A DNA stretch of 64,000 nucleotides from NCBI RefSeq assembly GCF_001642805.2, contig NZ_CP016948.1, forward strand, positions 3,658,001 to 3,722,000, written 5' to 3'. Made by a program: the position numbers and the translations under genes. Source of the stretch: Serratia surfactantfaciens (GTDB lineage Bacteria; Pseudomonadota; Gammaproteobacteria; Enterobacterales; Enterobacteriaceae). Below the pieces are notes generated by a model. That model searched no databases, had not been told where the DNA came from, and saw nothing but the letters and a program-made list of their open reading frames with translations. Shown in pieces: positions 19,786-30,623 of the stretch; the stretch's first letter is position 1; every line of letters begins with the position of its first letter.

Positions 19786-22383
19786 TTAAACCGCGGTTTG
19801 GAAGATCACGCCGTCGGCTTTTTCGGTGTACTGCCCCAGTTGGTCAAAGTTCAGGTAGCGGTAGGTATCCGCCGCCGTCTTGTCAACCTGCGCCATATAG
19901 GTCTGGTACTCGTCCGGCGTCGGCAGGCGGCCCAGCAGGGACGCAACGGCAGCCAGTTCGGCAGAGGCCAGATAGACGTTGGCGCCGGTGCCCAGACGGT
20001 TCGGGAAGTTACGGGTCGAGGTGGAAACCACCGTCGCGCCGTCCGCTACGCGCGCCTGGTTGCCCATGCACAGCGAGCAGCCCGGGATCTCGATACGCGC
20101 GCCGCTCTTGCCGAAGACGCTGTAATAGCCCTCTTCGGTCAGCTGAGCCGCGTCCATCTTGGTTGGCGGCGCCACCCACAGACGGGTCGGCAACTGCCCC
20201 TTGTGCTGATCCAGCAGCTTGCCGGCAGCGCGGAAGTGGCCGATGTTGGTCATGCAAGAACCGATGAACACTTCATCGATTTTGCTGTTGGCCACGTCGG
20301 ACAGCAGGCGTGCATCGTCAGGATCGTTCGGCGCACACAGGATCGGCTCTTTGATCTCGTTCAGATCGATGTCGATCACCGCCGCATATTCAGCATCCGC
20401 ATCGCCTTCCAGCAACTGTGGATCCGCCAGCCATTTCTCCATGCCCTGAATACGGCGCTCCAGCGTACGGCGATCGCCGTAGCCTTCGGAGATCATCCAC
20501 TTCAGCAGCACGATGTTGGAGTTCAGGTACTCTTCGATCGGCGCCTTGTCCAGCTTGATGGTACAACCGGCGGCGGAACGTTCGGCGGACGCATCGGTCA
20601 GCTCAAACGCCTGCTCGACCTTCAGATCCGGCAGGCCTTCGATCTCCAGAATGCGGCCGGAGAAGATGTTTTTCTTGCCCTTCTTCTCGACGGTCAGCAG
20701 ACCCTGCTGGATCGCGTAGTAAGGGATGGCATGCACCAGATCGCGCAGGGTGATGCCCGGCTGCATTTTGCCTTTGAAGCGCACCAGCACCGACTCAGGC
20801 ATATCCAGCGGCATGACGCCGGTCGCGGCGGCAAACGCCACCAGGCCGGAACCGGCCGGGAAGGAAATGCCGATCGGGAAACGGGTGTGGGAATCGCCGC
20901 CGGTGCCGACGGTGTCAGGCAGCAGCATGCGGTTCAGCCAGGAGTGGATCACGCCGTCGCCCGGACGCAGCGAGACGCCGCCACGGTTCATGATGAAGTC
21001 AGGCAGCGTGTGGTGCGTGGTCACATCAACCGGTTTCGGGTATGCGGCGGTATGGCAGAACGACTGCATGACCAGATCGGCGGAGAAACCGAGGCAGGCC
21101 AGGTCTTTCAGCTCATCGCGGGTCATCGGGCCGGTGGTGTCCTGAGAACCGACGGAGGTCATCTTCGGTTCGCAGTATTCGCCAGGGCGAATGCCGGCGA
21201 CGCCGCAGGCGCGGCCCACCATTTTCTGCGCCAGCGAGAAGCCTTTGCTGCTGGCGGCAACCGGTTTGGCGATGCGGAACACGTCGCTGTGCGGCAGGCC
21301 CAGCGCTTCGCGCGCCTTGGTGGTCAGGCCGCGACCGATGATCAGCGGGATGCGGCCGCCGGCGCGCACTTCATCCAGCAGCACGTCGGTTTTCAGCTCG
21401 AAGTTGGCGATCAGCGCGCCGGTCTCGTGGTTGCGCACTTCACCTTTGTACGGGTAAACGTCGATCACGTCCCCCATGTTCAGCTCGGACACGTCCACTT
21501 CGATCGGCAATGCGCCGGCATCTTCCATGGTATTGAAGAAGATTGGCGCAATCTTGCCGCCCAGCACCACGCCGCCGCCGCGCTTGTTCGGCACGTGCGG
21601 GATGTCGTCGCCCATAAACCACAGCACGGAGTTGGTGGCGGATTTACGGGAAGAACCGGTGCCGACCACGTCGCCGACGTAGGCCAGCGGGAAGCCTTTC
21701 TTGTTCAGCAGCTCGATCTGTTTGATCGGGCCAACGCTGCCCGGCTGATCCGGCACGATGCCTTCACGTTCGTTTTTCAGCATCGCCAGCGCGTGCAGCG
21801 GGATGTCAGGGCGCGACCAGGCGTCCGGCGCCGGAGAAAGGTCGTCGGTGTTGGTTTCGCCGGTGACTTTGAACACGGTGACGGTGATCTTTTCCGCCAG
21901 TTCAGGGCGCGACAGGTACCATTCGGCGTCTGCCCAGGACTGCATGATCTGCTTGGCGTGCGGATTGCCGGCCTTCGCCTTCTCTTCCACATCGTAGAAG
22001 TTGTCGAACATCAGCAGCGTGTGGGACAGCGCTTTGGCGGCGATCGGCGCCAGCTTTTCGTTGTCCAGCGCTTCAATCAGCGGATGAATGTTATAGCCAC
22101 CTTGCATGGTGCCTAACAGTTCAATCGCTTTCTCGGGGGTAACCAGGGGGGATGTCGCTTCACCTTTGGCGATGGCCGCCAGGAAACCTGCTTTGACGTA
22201 GGCGGCTTCATCGACGCCCGGTGGAACACGGTTAATCAGCAGGTCTAACAGGAATTCTTCTTCGCCTTTTGGCGGATTCTTCAGTAGTTCGACCAGCGCG
22301 GCCATTTGGGTGGCGTCTAGCGGCTTAGGGGCGATGCCCTCAGCAGCACGCTCGGCTACGTGCTTACGGTATTCTTCTAGCAC
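19786..22383 (-). CDS. acnB: Aconitate hydratase B
   Basis: AcnB (865 residues) is the main TCA-cycle aconitase and, as apo-protein, an RNA-binding post-transcriptional regulator. The 4Fe-4S ligands lie in [13 protein letters not shown] and [12 protein letters not shown]. The N-terminal HEAT-like domain specific to AcnB ([20 protein letters not shown]) is intact. Length equals the E. coli enzyme. E. coli yacH, usually between lpd and acnB, is missing. The upstream 515 bp contain its promoter region. Confidence 0.98.
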   Translation of the reverse strand: MLEEYRKHVAERAAEGIAPKPLDATQMAALVELLKNPPKGEEEFLLDLLINRVPPGVDEAAYVKAGFLAAIAKGEATSPLVTPEKAIELLGTMQGGYNIHPLIEALDNEKLAPIAAKALSHTLLMFDNFYDVEEKAKAGNPHAKQIMQSWADAEWYLSRPELAEKITVTVFKVTGETNTDDLSPAPDAWSRPDIPLHALAMLKNEREGIVPDQPGSVGPIKQIELLNKKGFPLAYVGDVVGTGSSRKSATNSVLWFMGDDIPHVPNKRGGGVVLGGKIAPIFFNTMEDAGALPIEVDVSELNMGDVIDVYPYKGEVRNHETGALIANFELKTDVLLDEVRAGGRIPLIIGRGLTTKAREALGLPHSDVFRIAKPVAASSKGFSLAQKMVGRACGVAGIRPGEYCEPKMTSVGSQDTTGPMTRDELKDLACLGFSADLVMQSFCHTAAYPKPVDVTTHHTLPDFIMNRGGVSLRPGDGVIHSWLNRMLLPDTVGTGGDSHTRFPIGISFPAGSGLVAFAAATGVMPLDMPESVLVRFKGKMQPGITLRDLVHAIPYYAIQQGLLTVEKKGKKNIFSGRILEIEGLPDLKVEQAFELTDASAERSAAGCTIKLDKAPIEEYLNSNIVLLKWMISEGYGDRRTLERRIQGMEKWLADPQLLEGDADAEYAAVIDIDLNEIKEPILCAPNDPDDARLLSDVANSKIDEVFIGSCMTNIGHFRAAGKLLDQHKGQLPTRLWVAPPTKMDAAQLTEEGYYSVFGKSGARIEIPGCSLCMGNQARVADGATVVSTSTRNFPNRLGTGANVYLASAELAAVASLLGRLPTPDEYQTYMAQVDKTAADTYRYLNFDQLGQYTEKADGVIFQTAV

Positions 22384-22755
22384 GACGTTCTCCTCGCTCT
22401 CATTGTCATTTATTGTGCCTGGCGTATATGCAAACCGGGTTTATACCCTTGGGTTTCACACTGTGGCTAGGCGATCGGCCCGTAAAGTCCCCGAAACGGT
22501 GATTGGGGTAAACAAGCACGGTCAAACAGCGTTGCAGCATGAAAGACTGATGGGTAGAGCGCACGGCGATATTGATGCCATCTATCCTGACGGGGCACTG
22601 CTGTCGATGTCCTGGACTGTAAGGTACAGTGCCCGGTTCCGCTCAGCCAGCATATCAGGATTTGAAACGGTTGTTAATTCGTTCACATAAAAGCAACATT
22701 AAATCTTTGCTGAATCGTTGAGCGCAGCGTAATCGGCTGCCGGACTAGCAGGGCA

Positions 22756-22784
22756 TTATATCCATAGAGTTAGAATGGATATAA
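22756..22784. repeat. 10-bp perfect inverted repeat
   Basis: TTATATCCAT and ATGGATATAA are exact reverse complements around a 9-base loop. It lies between the lpd terminator and the acnB upstream region. Its role is unknown. Confidence 0.7.
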
Positions 22785-22847
22785 GCATGGGGATCGGAAT
22801 TTGGCGCAGCGGCCACAAAAAAACCGCTCCCTGAATCTGAGCCAAAA

Positions 22848-22875
22848 AAAAACGGCCCCTTTTCAGGAGCCGCTT
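22848..22875 (-). terminator. Intrinsic terminator of lpd
   Basis: On the minus strand CGGCTCC and GGGGCCG can pair around TGAAAA, directly followed by a run of nine T. It lies 24 bases after the lpd stop. Confidence 0.85.
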
Positions 22876-22898
22876 GTTAACCGGTCAAGCCAGCAGAA

Positions 22899-24323
22899 TT
22901 ACTTCTTCTTGGCTTTCGGGTTAGGCAGGTCGGTGATGCTGCCTTCATAGATTTCCGCCGCCAGACCCACGGATTCGTGCAGGGTCGGGTGAGCGTGGAT
23001 GGTCAGCGCGATGTCTTCCGCGTCGCAGCCCATCTCGATAGCCAGACCGATTTCACCCAGCAGCTCGCCGCCGTTGGTGCCGACAATCGCGCCACCGATG
23101 ATGCGGTGAGTTTCTTTGTCGAAGATCAGTTTGGTCATGCCGTCTGCACAGTCGGAAGCGATCGCACGGCCGGAAGCCGCCCACGGGAAGGTGGAGGTTT
23201 CGTAGCTGATGCCTTTCTCTTTCGCTTCTTTCTCGGTCAGACCCACCCATGCCACTTCCGGCTCGGTGTAAGCGATGGATGGGATCACTTTCGGGTCGAA
23301 GTAGTGCTTCATGCCGGCGATGACTTCCGCGGCAACGTGGCCTTCGTGCACGCCTTTGTGCGCCAGCATCGGCTGACCGACGATGTCGCCGATAGCGAAG
23401 ATGTGCGGCACGTTGGTGCGCAGCTGTTTGTCGACGTTGATGAAGCCACGCTCGTCAACTTCAACACCGGCTTTGCCGGCATCCAGCAGTTTGCCGTTCG
23501 GCACGCGGCCGATCGCCACCAGCACCGCGTCGTAACGCTGTGGTTCTGCCGGCGCTTTTTTACCTTCCATCGTGACGTAGATGCCGTCTTCTTTGGCTTC
23601 TACCGCGGTCACTTTGGTTTCCAGCATCAGGTTGAACTGCTTGCTGATGCGCTTGGTGAAGACTTTCACCACGTCTTTATCTGCAGCCGGGATAACCTGA
23701 TCGAACATTTCAACCACGTCGATCTGTGAACCCAGCGCATGGTATACGGTGCCCATTTCCAGGCCGATGATGCCGCCGCCCATAACCAGCAGACGCTCTG
23801 GGACGGTTTTCAGTTCCAGCGCATCGGTAGAATCCCACACGCGTGGATCTTCATGAGGAATGAATGGCAGTTGGATCGGACGAGAACCTGCAGCGATGAT
23901 GGCGTTGTCGAAGTTGATGGTGGTTGGGCCGTTTTCGCCTTCCACAACCAGGGTGTTAGCGCCGGTGAACTTGCCCAGGCCGTTGACCACTTTCACTTTA
24001 CGGCCTTTCGCCATGCCAGCCAGACCGCCGGTCAGCTGAGTGATGACTTTTTCTTTCCAGACGCGCACTTTATCGATGTCGGTTTTCGGCTCGCCGAAAA
24101 CGATGCCGTGTTCGGCCAGCGCTTTGGCTTCTTCGATCACTTTGGCAACGTGCAGCAGTGCTTTGGAAGGGATACATCCCACGTTCAGGCAAACCCCGCC
24201 CAGAGTGGAATAACGTTCAACCAGAACGGTTTCAAGACCTAAGTCAGCGCAACGAAAGGCTGCAGAGTAACCTGCCGGGCCCGCCCCAAGTACCACGACC
24301 TGAGTTTTAATTTCAGTACTCAT
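22899..24323 (-). CDS. lpdA: Dihydrolipoamide dehydrogenase (E3)
   Basis: Lpd (474 residues) reoxidises the lipoyl groups of pyruvate and 2-oxoglutarate dehydrogenases and the glycine cleavage system. The FAD site VVLGAGPAGYSAA, the redox disulfide Cys45/Cys50 in GGVCLNVGCIPSK, the NAD fold MGGGIIGLEMG and the dimer HAHPTLHES motif are all visible. Two ATGs stand in tandem (24326 and 24323). The second matches the E. coli start MSTEIKTQ and has better spacing from AGAGG. It lies downstream of aceF with a separate 233-bp gap. Confidence 0.97.
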   Translation of the reverse strand: MSTEIKTQVVVLGAGPAGYSAAFRCADLGLETVLVERYSTLGGVCLNVGCIPSKALLHVAKVIEEAKALAEHGIVFGEPKTDIDKVRVWKEKVITQLTGGLAGMAKGRKVKVVNGLGKFTGANTLVVEGENGPTTINFDNAIIAAGSRPIQLPFIPHEDPRVWDSTDALELKTVPERLLVMGGGIIGLEMGTVYHALGSQIDVVEMFDQVIPAADKDVVKVFTKRISKQFNLMLETKVTAVEAKEDGIYVTMEGKKAPAEPQRYDAVLVAIGRVPNGKLLDAGKAGVEVDERGFINVDKQLRTNVPHIFAIGDIVGQPMLAHKGVHEGHVAAEVIAGMKHYFDPKVIPSIAYTEPEVAWVGLTEKEAKEKGISYETSTFPWAASGRAIASDCADGMTKLIFDKETHRIIGGAIVGTNGGELLGEIGLAIEMGCDAEDIALTIHAHPTLHESVGLAAEIYEGSITDLPNPKAKKK

Positions 24324-24502
24324 CATGACCTCTTAATTGATTGTCCGGCGGGTCAGACGTCATTTTTATTGCTAATCGATCTCATAACGCCCTTCATCCA
24401 CCGGGACGCTTACACCGCGAGCAGTTTACAGAATTGTTAATAATCTGCAAAGCGTGTTCGAGTGACCCGTGTCTCAACAATTTTGTCGAGTAATGCAAAA
24501 TC

Positions 24503-24549
24503 CGACAAAACTGCTACAGAATCGTCAGGGGCGCAGCATGCTGCGCCCC
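24503..24549. terminator. Long GC palindrome after aceF
   Basis: A perfect 22-base palindrome (24528-24549, arms GGGGCGCAGCA / TGCTGCGCCCC) lies eight bases past the aceF stop. On the plus strand it is followed by TTTTGC, on the minus strand by no T-run. It may terminate or stabilise the aceEF message ahead of lpd. CGACAAAA at 24503-24510 belongs to a second inverted repeat with TTTTGTCG at 24481. Confidence 0.5.
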
Positions 24550-24556
24550 TTTTGCA

Positions 24557-26440
24557 TTACATCACCAGACGGCGAATGTCGGACAACATGTTGTTGATGA
24601 TGGTGATGAAGCGCGCACCATCGGCACCGTCGATAACGCGGTGGTCGAAGGACAGCGACATCGGCATCATCAGGCGCGGCATGAACTCTTTACCGTTCCA
24701 GACCGGCTCCATCGCAGACTTGGAGACGCCCAGGATTGCCACTTCCGGCGCATTGACGATCGGCGCGAAGTGAGTCGTCCCGATACCGCCCAGGCTGGAG
24801 ATGGTGAAGCAACCGCCCTGCATCTCGCCCGCGGTCAGCTTGCCGTCGCGCGCTTTCTTGGAGATGGCCATCAGTTCGCGAGACAGCTCGGTGATGCTCT
24901 TCTTGTTCACGTCCTTGAACACCGGAACCACCAGGCCGTTCGGGGTATCTACCGCCACGCCGATGTTGATGTATTTCTTCAGCGTCAGCTTCTGGCCATC
25001 TTCGGACAGCGAGCTGTTGAAGCGCGGCATCTGCTCCAGAGCGGCGGCGACGGCTTTCATGATGAACACGACAGGCGTGAACTTCACGTCCAGCTTGCGC
25101 TTGGCCGCTTCTTCGTTCTGCTGCTTGCGGAACGCTTCCAGATCGGTGATGTCGGTTTTGTCGAAGTGAGTCACGTGCGGGATCATCACCCAGTTGCGGC
25201 TCAGGTTCGCGCCAGAGATTTTCTGGATGCGGCCCATTTCGACTTCTTCGATCTCGCCGAACTTGCTGAAGTCCACTTTCGGCCATGGCAGCATGCCCGG
25301 CAGACCGCCGCCGGCAGCAGCCGGGGCCGCTTCGGCGCGTTTCACCGCGTCTTTCACGTAAGTCTGAACGTCTTCGCGCAGGATGCGGCCTTTACGACCG
25401 GTGCCTTTCACTTTCGCCAGGTTAACGCCGAACTCACGCGCCAGACGACGAATGACCGGGGTCGCGTGCACGTAGGCCGCGTTCTCGGCGAACTCGCCCT
25501 TGTCGTCAGCTTTCGCAGCTGGTGCGGCGGCTTTAGCGGCGGCCGGAGCCGGCGCAGCTTCCGCTTTAGCAGCTGGAGCGGCGGCAGCGGCTGGCGCAGC
25601 GCCTTCCACTTCGAACACCATGATCAGGGAGCCGGTTTTCACTTTGTCGCCGGTCGCGATCTTGATCTCTTTCACGGTACCCGCGAACGGCGCAGGCACT
25701 TCCATAGAAGCCTTGTCGCCTTCCACGGTGATCAGAGACTGCTCGGCGGCAACCTTGTCGCCTACCTTAACCATCACTTCGGTCACTTCGACTTCGTCGC
25801 CGCCGATATCCGGCACGGCGACGTCTTTGGCCGCAGAGGCCGCTGGCGCTGCAGCGGCGGCAGGAGCTTGCGCCGCAACCGGGGCCGCAGCGGATGCGGC
25901 GCCGGCCACTTCGAACACCATGATCAGGGAGCCGGTTTTCACTTTGTCGCCGGTCGCGATCTTGATCTCTTTCACGGTGCCCGCGAACGGCGCAGGGACT
26001 TCCATGGAAGCCTTGTCGCCTTCAACGGTGATCAGGGACTGCTCGGCTTCCACCTTGTCGCCCACTTTCACCAGGATCTCGGTCACTTCAACTTCGTCGG
26101 CGCCGATGTCCGGCACGGCAACGTCTTTGGCCGCAGCGGCAGCCGGGGCAGCTGCTGCTGCCGCCGGTTTTTCTTCCGCTTTCGCCGCCGGTGCAGCTTC
26201 CGCTGCGCCTGCCGCTTCGAAGATCATGATCAGTTTGCCGGTTTCAGTTTTATCGCCGACCGCCACTTTGATCTCTTTCACCACGCCCGCCTGCGGGGAT
26301 GGCACTTCCATGGAAGCCTTGTCGCCCTCCACGGTGATCAGCGATTGTTCCACTTCAACTTTATCGCCGACCTTCACCAGAATCTCGGTGATTTCGACTT
26401 CATCTGCACCGATGTCCGGTACGTTGATTTCGATAGACAT
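24557..26440 (-). CDS. aceF: Dihydrolipoamide acetyltransferase (E2), three lipoyl domains
   Basis: AceF (627 residues) is the core of the pyruvate dehydrogenase complex and moves acetyl groups from E1 to CoA. Three N-terminal lipoyl domains each carry the lipoylated lysine in [10 protein letters not shown]. They are joined by Ala/Pro-rich linkers and followed by the E1/E3-binding domain ([16 protein letters not shown] near 330) and the catalytic domain ending in [13 protein letters not shown]. It is 13 bp downstream of aceE. Lipoyl repeats 2 and 3 are nearly identical in DNA. Confidence 0.97.
   Translation of the reverse strand: MSIEINVPDIGADEVEITEILVKVGDKVEVEQSLITVEGDKASMEVPSPQAGVVKEIKVAVGDKTETGKLIMIFEAAGAAEAAPAAKAEEKPAAAAAAPAAAAAKDVAVPDIGADEVEVTEILVKVGDKVEAEQSLITVEGDKASMEVPAPFAGTVKEIKIATGDKVKTGSLIMVFEVAGAASAAAPVAAQAPAAAAAPAASAAKDVAVPDIGGDEVEVTEVMVKVGDKVAAEQSLITVEGDKASMEVPAPFAGTVKEIKIATGDKVKTGSLIMVFEVEGAAPAAAAAPAAKAEAAPAPAAAKAAAPAAKADDKGEFAENAAYVHATPVIRRLAREFGVNLAKVKGTGRKGRILREDVQTYVKDAVKRAEAAPAAAGGGLPGMLPWPKVDFSKFGEIEEVEMGRIQKISGANLSRNWVMIPHVTHFDKTDITDLEAFRKQQNEEAAKRKLDVKFTPVVFIMKAVAAALEQMPRFNSSLSEDGQKLTLKKYINIGVAVDTPNGLVVPVFKDVNKKSITELSRELMAISKKARDGKLTAGEMQGGCFTISSLGGIGTTHFAPIVNAPEVAILGVSKSAMEPVWNGKEFMPRLMMPMSLSFDHRVIDGADGARFITIINNMLSDIRRLVM
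25606..25978. repeat. Identical 73-bp direct repeats within aceF
   Basis: Positions 25606-25678 and 25906-25978 are identical, exactly 300 bp apart, and encode the same part of two adjacent lipoyl domains. The identity covers synonymous positions. Confidence 0.9.
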
Positions 26441-26453
26441 TATTCAGTACCTC

Positions 26454-29117
26454 TTAGGCCAGACGCGGGTTAACTTTTTCTGGGTTGATGTTGAATTTCT
26501 TGATTGCATCAGCAACCACAGAAGCTTCGATCTCACCGCGTTTAGCCAGTTCGCCCAGAGCAGCAACCACCACGTAAGACGCATCGACTTCGAAGTGGTG
26601 ACGCAGGTTTTCGCGGCTGTCCGAACGACCGAAGCCGTCGGTGCCCAGTACGCGATAATCGCTGGCCGGCACATAAGTACGAACCTGCTCGGCGAACAGT
26701 TTCATGTAGTCGGTAGAGGCTACCGCCGGCGCGTCGCTCATCACCTGAGCGATGTAAGGCACGCGTGGCGTTTCGGTTGGGTGCAGCATGTTCCAGCGCT
26801 CGCAGTCCTGGCCGTCGCGCGCCAGTTCGGTGAACGAGGTCACGCTGTAGGTGTCGGAACCCACGCCGTAGTCCTTCGCCAGGATCTGCGCAGCTTCACG
26901 CACGTGGCGCAGGATGGCCCCGGAGCCCAGCAGCTGTACTTTGCCTTTGCTGCCTTCCAGCGTTTCCAGCTTGTAGATACCCTTGCGAATACCCTCTTCC
27001 GCACCCTGCGGCATCGCAGGCATGTGGTAGTTTTCGTTCAGCGTGGTCAGGTAGTAGTACACGTTTTCTGGGTTGTCGCCATACATGCGCACCAGACCGT
27101 CGTGCATGATTACCGCTACTTCGTACGCGTAAGCCGGATCGTAAGAGATGCAGTTAGGGATGGTCAGAGACTGAATGTGGCTGTGGCCATCTTCGTGCTG
27201 CAGACCTTCGCCGTTCAGGGTAGTACGGCCCGACGTCCCGCCGATCAGGAAGCCGCGCGCCTGTTGGTCGCCTGCTGCCCAGCACAGGTCGCCGATACGT
27301 TGGAAACCGAACATCGAGTAGTAGATGTAGAACGGAATCATCGGCAGATCGTTGGTGCTGTAGGAAGTCGCTGCGGCCAGCCAGGAAGAAGCTGCGCCCA
27401 GTTCGTTGATGCCTTCCTGCAGGATTTGGCCTTTCTCGTCTTCTTTGTAGTAAGCAACCTGCTCACGGTCCTGCGGAGTGTACTGCTGGCCGTTCGGGCT
27501 GTAGATACCGATCTGACGGAACAGACCTTCCATACCGAAGGTACGCGCTTCGTCAGCGATGATTGGCACCAGGCGATCTTTGATCGACTTGTTCTTCAGC
27601 ATCACGTTCAGGGCACGCACGAAGGCGATAGTGGTGGAGATCTCTTTGTTCTGCTCTTCCAGCAGCGAGCTGAAATCTTCCAGCGCCGGCATTTCCAGCT
27701 TCTGGGTGAACTCCGGCAGACGAGTCGGCACGTAGCCTTTCAGCGCCTGGCGACGTTCGTGCAAGTATTTGTACTCTTCGGAATCTTTCTCGAAGGTGAT
27801 GTACGGCAGTTTTTCGATGTCAGCATCGGCAACTGGCACGTTGAAACGATCGCGGAAGTGGTGAACCCCTTCCATGTTCATTTTCTTCACCTGGTGAGCG
27901 ATGTTTTTACCTTCCGCGGTTTCACCCATGCCGTAACCTTTGATGGTGTGGGCCAGGATAACGGTCGGTTTGCCTTTGGTGTCCTGCGCTTTTTTCAGTG
28001 CAGCGAAGATTTTCTTCGGATCGTGACCACCACGGTTCAGCGCCCAGATTTCGTCGTCGGTCATGTCTTTGACCAGCGCAGCGGTTTCCGGGTAACGGCC
28101 GAAGAAGTGCTCGCGCACGTAAGCGCCGTCTTTGGATTTGAAGGTCTGGTAGTCGCCGTCCAGGGTCTCGTTCATCAGCTGAACCAGTTTACCGCTGGTG
28201 TCTTTACGCAGCAGCTCGTCCCAACGGCCGCCCCAGATCACTTTCAGCACCTGCCAGCCTGCGCCGGAGAAGATGCCTTCCAGTTCGTTGATGATCTTGC
28301 CGTTACCGGTGACCGGGCCGTCCAGACGCTGCAGGTTGCAGTTGATGACGAACACCAGGTTGTCCAGCTTCTCGCGGGTCGCGATGGTGATGGCGCCTTT
28401 GGATTCCGGCTCATCCATCTCGCCGTCGCCCAGGAAGGCGTAAACGGTTTGATCAGAGGTGTCTTTCAGGCCACGGTGTTCCAGGTACTTCAGGAACTTC
28501 GCCTGATAGATGGCGCTGATTGGGCCCAGGCCCATGGAAACGGTCGGGAACTGCCAGAATTCCGGCATCAGCTTAGGATGCGGGTAAGACGACAGGCCGT
28601 TGCCGTGCACTTCCTGACGGAAGTTGTTCATTTGTTCTTCGGTCAGGCGGCCTTCAAGGAAGGCACGCGCGTAAACGCCCGGAGAGATGTGGCCCTGGAA
28701 GTACACCAGGTCGCCGCCGTCTTTCTCGTTGCGTGCGCGGAAGAAGTGGTTAAAGCAGACTTCATAGAAGGTCGCGGAAGACTGGAAGGAAGCCATGTGG
28801 CCGCCCAGCTCCAGGTCTTTTTTGGATGCGCGCAGAACGGTCATGACCGCGTTCCAACGGATCGCTGAACGAATGCGGCGCTCCAGATCCAGGTTGCCCG
28901 GGTAAGCCGGTTCGTCTTCGACCGCGATGGTGTTGACGTAGTTGTGCGCTGCAGCACCGGCCGCAACGTTAACGCCGCCTTTGCGGGCTTCTCCCAATAC
29001 CTGATCAATCAGAAACTGAGCTCGCTCAACACCCTCTTCACGGATGACCGATTCGATCGCCTGCAGCCAGTCGCGGGTTTCGATCGGATCCACGTCATTG
29101 TTTAAACGTTCTGACAT
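26454..29117 (-). CDS. aceE: Pyruvate dehydrogenase E1 component
   Basis: AceE (887 residues) is the homodimeric E1 of the pyruvate dehydrogenase complex, a thiamine diphosphate enzyme. The TPP signature GDGEMDEPESKGA...NLVFVINCN is near residue 230. The start at 29117 gives MSERLNNDVDPIETRDWLQAIE, as in E. coli, and the length is equal. The frame from 29186 adds 23 unconserved residues. It is the second gene of pdhR-aceE-aceF and its transcription is expected to be repressed by PdhR. Confidence 0.98.
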   Translation of the reverse strand: MSERLNNDVDPIETRDWLQAIESVIREEGVERAQFLIDQVLGEARKGGVNVAAGAAAHNYVNTIAVEDEPAYPGNLDLERRIRSAIRWNAVMTVLRASKKDLELGGHMASFQSSATFYEVCFNHFFRARNEKDGGDLVYFQGHISPGVYARAFLEGRLTEEQMNNFRQEVHGNGLSSYPHPKLMPEFWQFPTVSMGLGPISAIYQAKFLKYLEHRGLKDTSDQTVYAFLGDGEMDEPESKGAITIATREKLDNLVFVINCNLQRLDGPVTGNGKIINELEGIFSGAGWQVLKVIWGGRWDELLRKDTSGKLVQLMNETLDGDYQTFKSKDGAYVREHFFGRYPETAALVKDMTDDEIWALNRGGHDPKKIFAALKKAQDTKGKPTVILAHTIKGYGMGETAEGKNIAHQVKKMNMEGVHHFRDRFNVPVADADIEKLPYITFEKDSEEYKYLHERRQALKGYVPTRLPEFTQKLEMPALEDFSSLLEEQNKEISTTIAFVRALNVMLKNKSIKDRLVPIIADEARTFGMEGLFRQIGIYSPNGQQYTPQDREQVAYYKEDEKGQILQEGINELGAASSWLAAATSYSTNDLPMIPFYIYYSMFGFQRIGDLCWAAGDQQARGFLIGGTSGRTTLNGEGLQHEDGHSHIQSLTIPNCISYDPAYAYEVAVIMHDGLVRMYGDNPENVYYYLTTLNENYHMPAMPQGAEEGIRKGIYKLETLEGSKGKVQLLGSGAILRHVREAAQILAKDYGVGSDTYSVTSFTELARDGQDCERWNMLHPTETPRVPYIAQVMSDAPAVASTDYMKLFAEQVRTYVPASDYRVLGTDGFGRSDSRENLRHHFEVDASYVVVAALGELAKRGEIEASVVADAIKKFNINPEKVNPRLA

Positions 29118-29282
29118 GGTGGTATTCCTTATCTGTCTAATGGTTTGTTTGGAGCCTGTCTTCCTGTGCTCTGTGAAAAAACACACGAAGACAGGCCCAT
29201 CAGTTTAGTTGCCGCTTAAGTACTTAACTAAGTACCTCGAACTTAACCCCCGCAGGCTGGTGTACCCTGAAGAGGACAGCTC

Positions 29283-30047
29283 TTAATCCTTGCGTTGCTG
29301 GAGACGCCGTAGCGATCTCTCGCGTCGGGTATGCTCCCGGCTGAGATCCAGCAAGATTTCCTCGATAAACGCCAAGTGGCGATGCGAGGCTTCACGGGCC
29401 TTTTCCGGCTCGCGTGCCACAATCGCCTCAAAAATTCCGGCGCGGTGGCTGCTCACTTTTGCCAACATCTCACGGCGCGAGTAGAGCAATTCAAAGTTCT
29501 GACGCACGTTCTGTTCCAGCATCGGCCCCATGCAGCGTAGCAGGTGAAGTAACACAACGTTGTGGGCGGCTTCGGTCACGGCGATTTGATACTGCATGAC
29601 CGCATCGGCTTCGGCGTCGAGATCGCCGCTGTCCTGAGCCTGCTGAATCACAATGTGGCAATCGCGGATGCGCGCCAGATCTTCATCGGTGCCGCGCAGC
29701 GCCGCGTAATAGGCGGCGATGCCTTCCAGCGCGTGACGGGTTTCCAGCAGATCGAACTGTGATTCGGGATGGTCGGCCAGCAGCTCGGCCAGCGGATCGC
29801 TGAAGCTCTGCCACAGATTAGTTTGCACGAAGGTGCCGCCGCCCTGACGGCGCAGGAGCAGCCCTTTCGCTTCCAGGCGCTGAATGGCCTCTCTCAGAGA
29901 AGGACGGGAGACATCAAACTGTTTCGCCAGCTCGCGCTCCGGAGGCAGTTTTTCGCCTGGGCGCAGTGTCCCCTCGAGGATCAGATATTCGAGCTGTTGC
30001 TCGATAACATCTGACAACTTGGGTTGGCGGATTTTGCTGTAGGCCAT
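29283..30047 (-). CDS. pdhR: Pyruvate dehydrogenase complex repressor PdhR
   Basis: PdhR (254 residues) is a GntR/FadR-family repressor released by pyruvate. The N-terminal winged helix carries [30 protein letters not shown]. The all-helical FCD effector domain follows and the C-terminus is Arg-rich. The start at 30047 gives [20 protein letters not shown], as in E. coli. It is the first gene of its operon and has a perfect operator just upstream, so autoregulation is expected. Confidence 0.97.
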   Translation of the reverse strand: MAYSKIRQPKLSDVIEQQLEYLILEGTLRPGEKLPPERELAKQFDVSRPSLREAIQRLEAKGLLLRRQGGGTFVQTNLWQSFSDPLAELLADHPESQFDLLETRHALEGIAAYYAALRGTDEDLARIRDCHIVIQQAQDSGDLDAEADAVMQYQIAVTEAAHNVVLLHLLRCMGPMLEQNVRQNFELLYSRREMLAKVSSHRAGIFEAIVAREPEKAREASHRHLAFIEEILLDLSREHTRRERSLRRLQQRKD

Positions 30048-30080
30048 GAGTGAATTCTTCTCTGCGAATGGCGCGGAGTC

Positions 30081-30097
30081 AATTGGTAATACCAATT
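30081..30097. promoter_or_regulatory. PdhR operator
   Basis: AATTGGTAATACCAATT is a perfect 17-bp palindrome matching the established PdhR box AATTGGTnnnACCAATT. It lies 34 bp upstream of the pdhR start codon, where it would block transcription of pdhR-aceEF. Confidence 0.9.
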
Positions 30098-30222
30098 TCA
30101 AAAACGTGACGGTAAAGTAACAAAGTATTCACCTCCTGTCCATACGGGCCTTGATCGAAATCAGGTTACCCGCACATTTTAACACCCCGCTGAAAACCCC
30201 GCTGCAAACCGGTAACGCCGTG

Positions 30223-30235
30223 ATGGTATTACCAT
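30223..30235. promoter_or_regulatory. Second, weaker PdhR-like palindrome
   Basis: ATGGTATTACCAT keeps the TGGTnnnACCA core of the PdhR box but lacks the outer AAT/ATT. It is 142 bp from the first box and may be an auxiliary site or chance. Confidence 0.4.
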
Positions 30236-30623
30236 TTACGCGACGGGTTATGGATTTAACTTTTACCAAACCTTACGCAAGGAAGAGTGCAAACTTTTTG
30301 CCCGAGTTTTATTGCATGGTTATTACGCTTTGATGAATGACTATTTGGCGAGCAATACGGTGCTGATTTGTTCATTATTTGAACGCAGCCCACCGCACAG
30401 ATCTACGTTATTTTTGCGCATTATGTGATTTGTTGCTTATTTCATGCACTGAATCCCCCCCGCCGTCACACAACCCGCATTTTGTTTCCTAAACTGCTGC
30501 AATCTTAATCACTCACACGACAAAGCAGGTGCAAACCGACGCACATAACATTATTCTCTGCCAAACGGTAGCGGCGCCGTGGAATTAATAGATATAACGT
30601 CGTAAATAAAACAAAACACACAT

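Larger units (their letters stand above)
22384..22898. other. Non-coding gap between lpd and acnB
   Basis: No convincing gene is seen here. A plus-strand ORF from 22310 into this gap has no recognisable features. The gap holds the acnB upstream region, a 10-bp inverted repeat at 22756-22784 and the lpd terminator. Confidence 0.6.

Noticed and set aside
19798..22116. 772-codon open frame opposite acnB
   Set aside because: Shadow of acnB; His/Arg/Gln-rich translation without recognisable features.
22310..22690. 126-codon plus-strand frame in the lpd-acnB gap
   Set aside because: It begins inside acnB on the opposite strand, has no ribosome site and no recognisable protein features.
25500..28868. 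1122-codon open frame on the plus strand opposite aceF and aceE
   Set aside because: It is antisense to two confidently identified genes; the long openness is a by-product of their codon bias, and its translation is low-complexity without domains.
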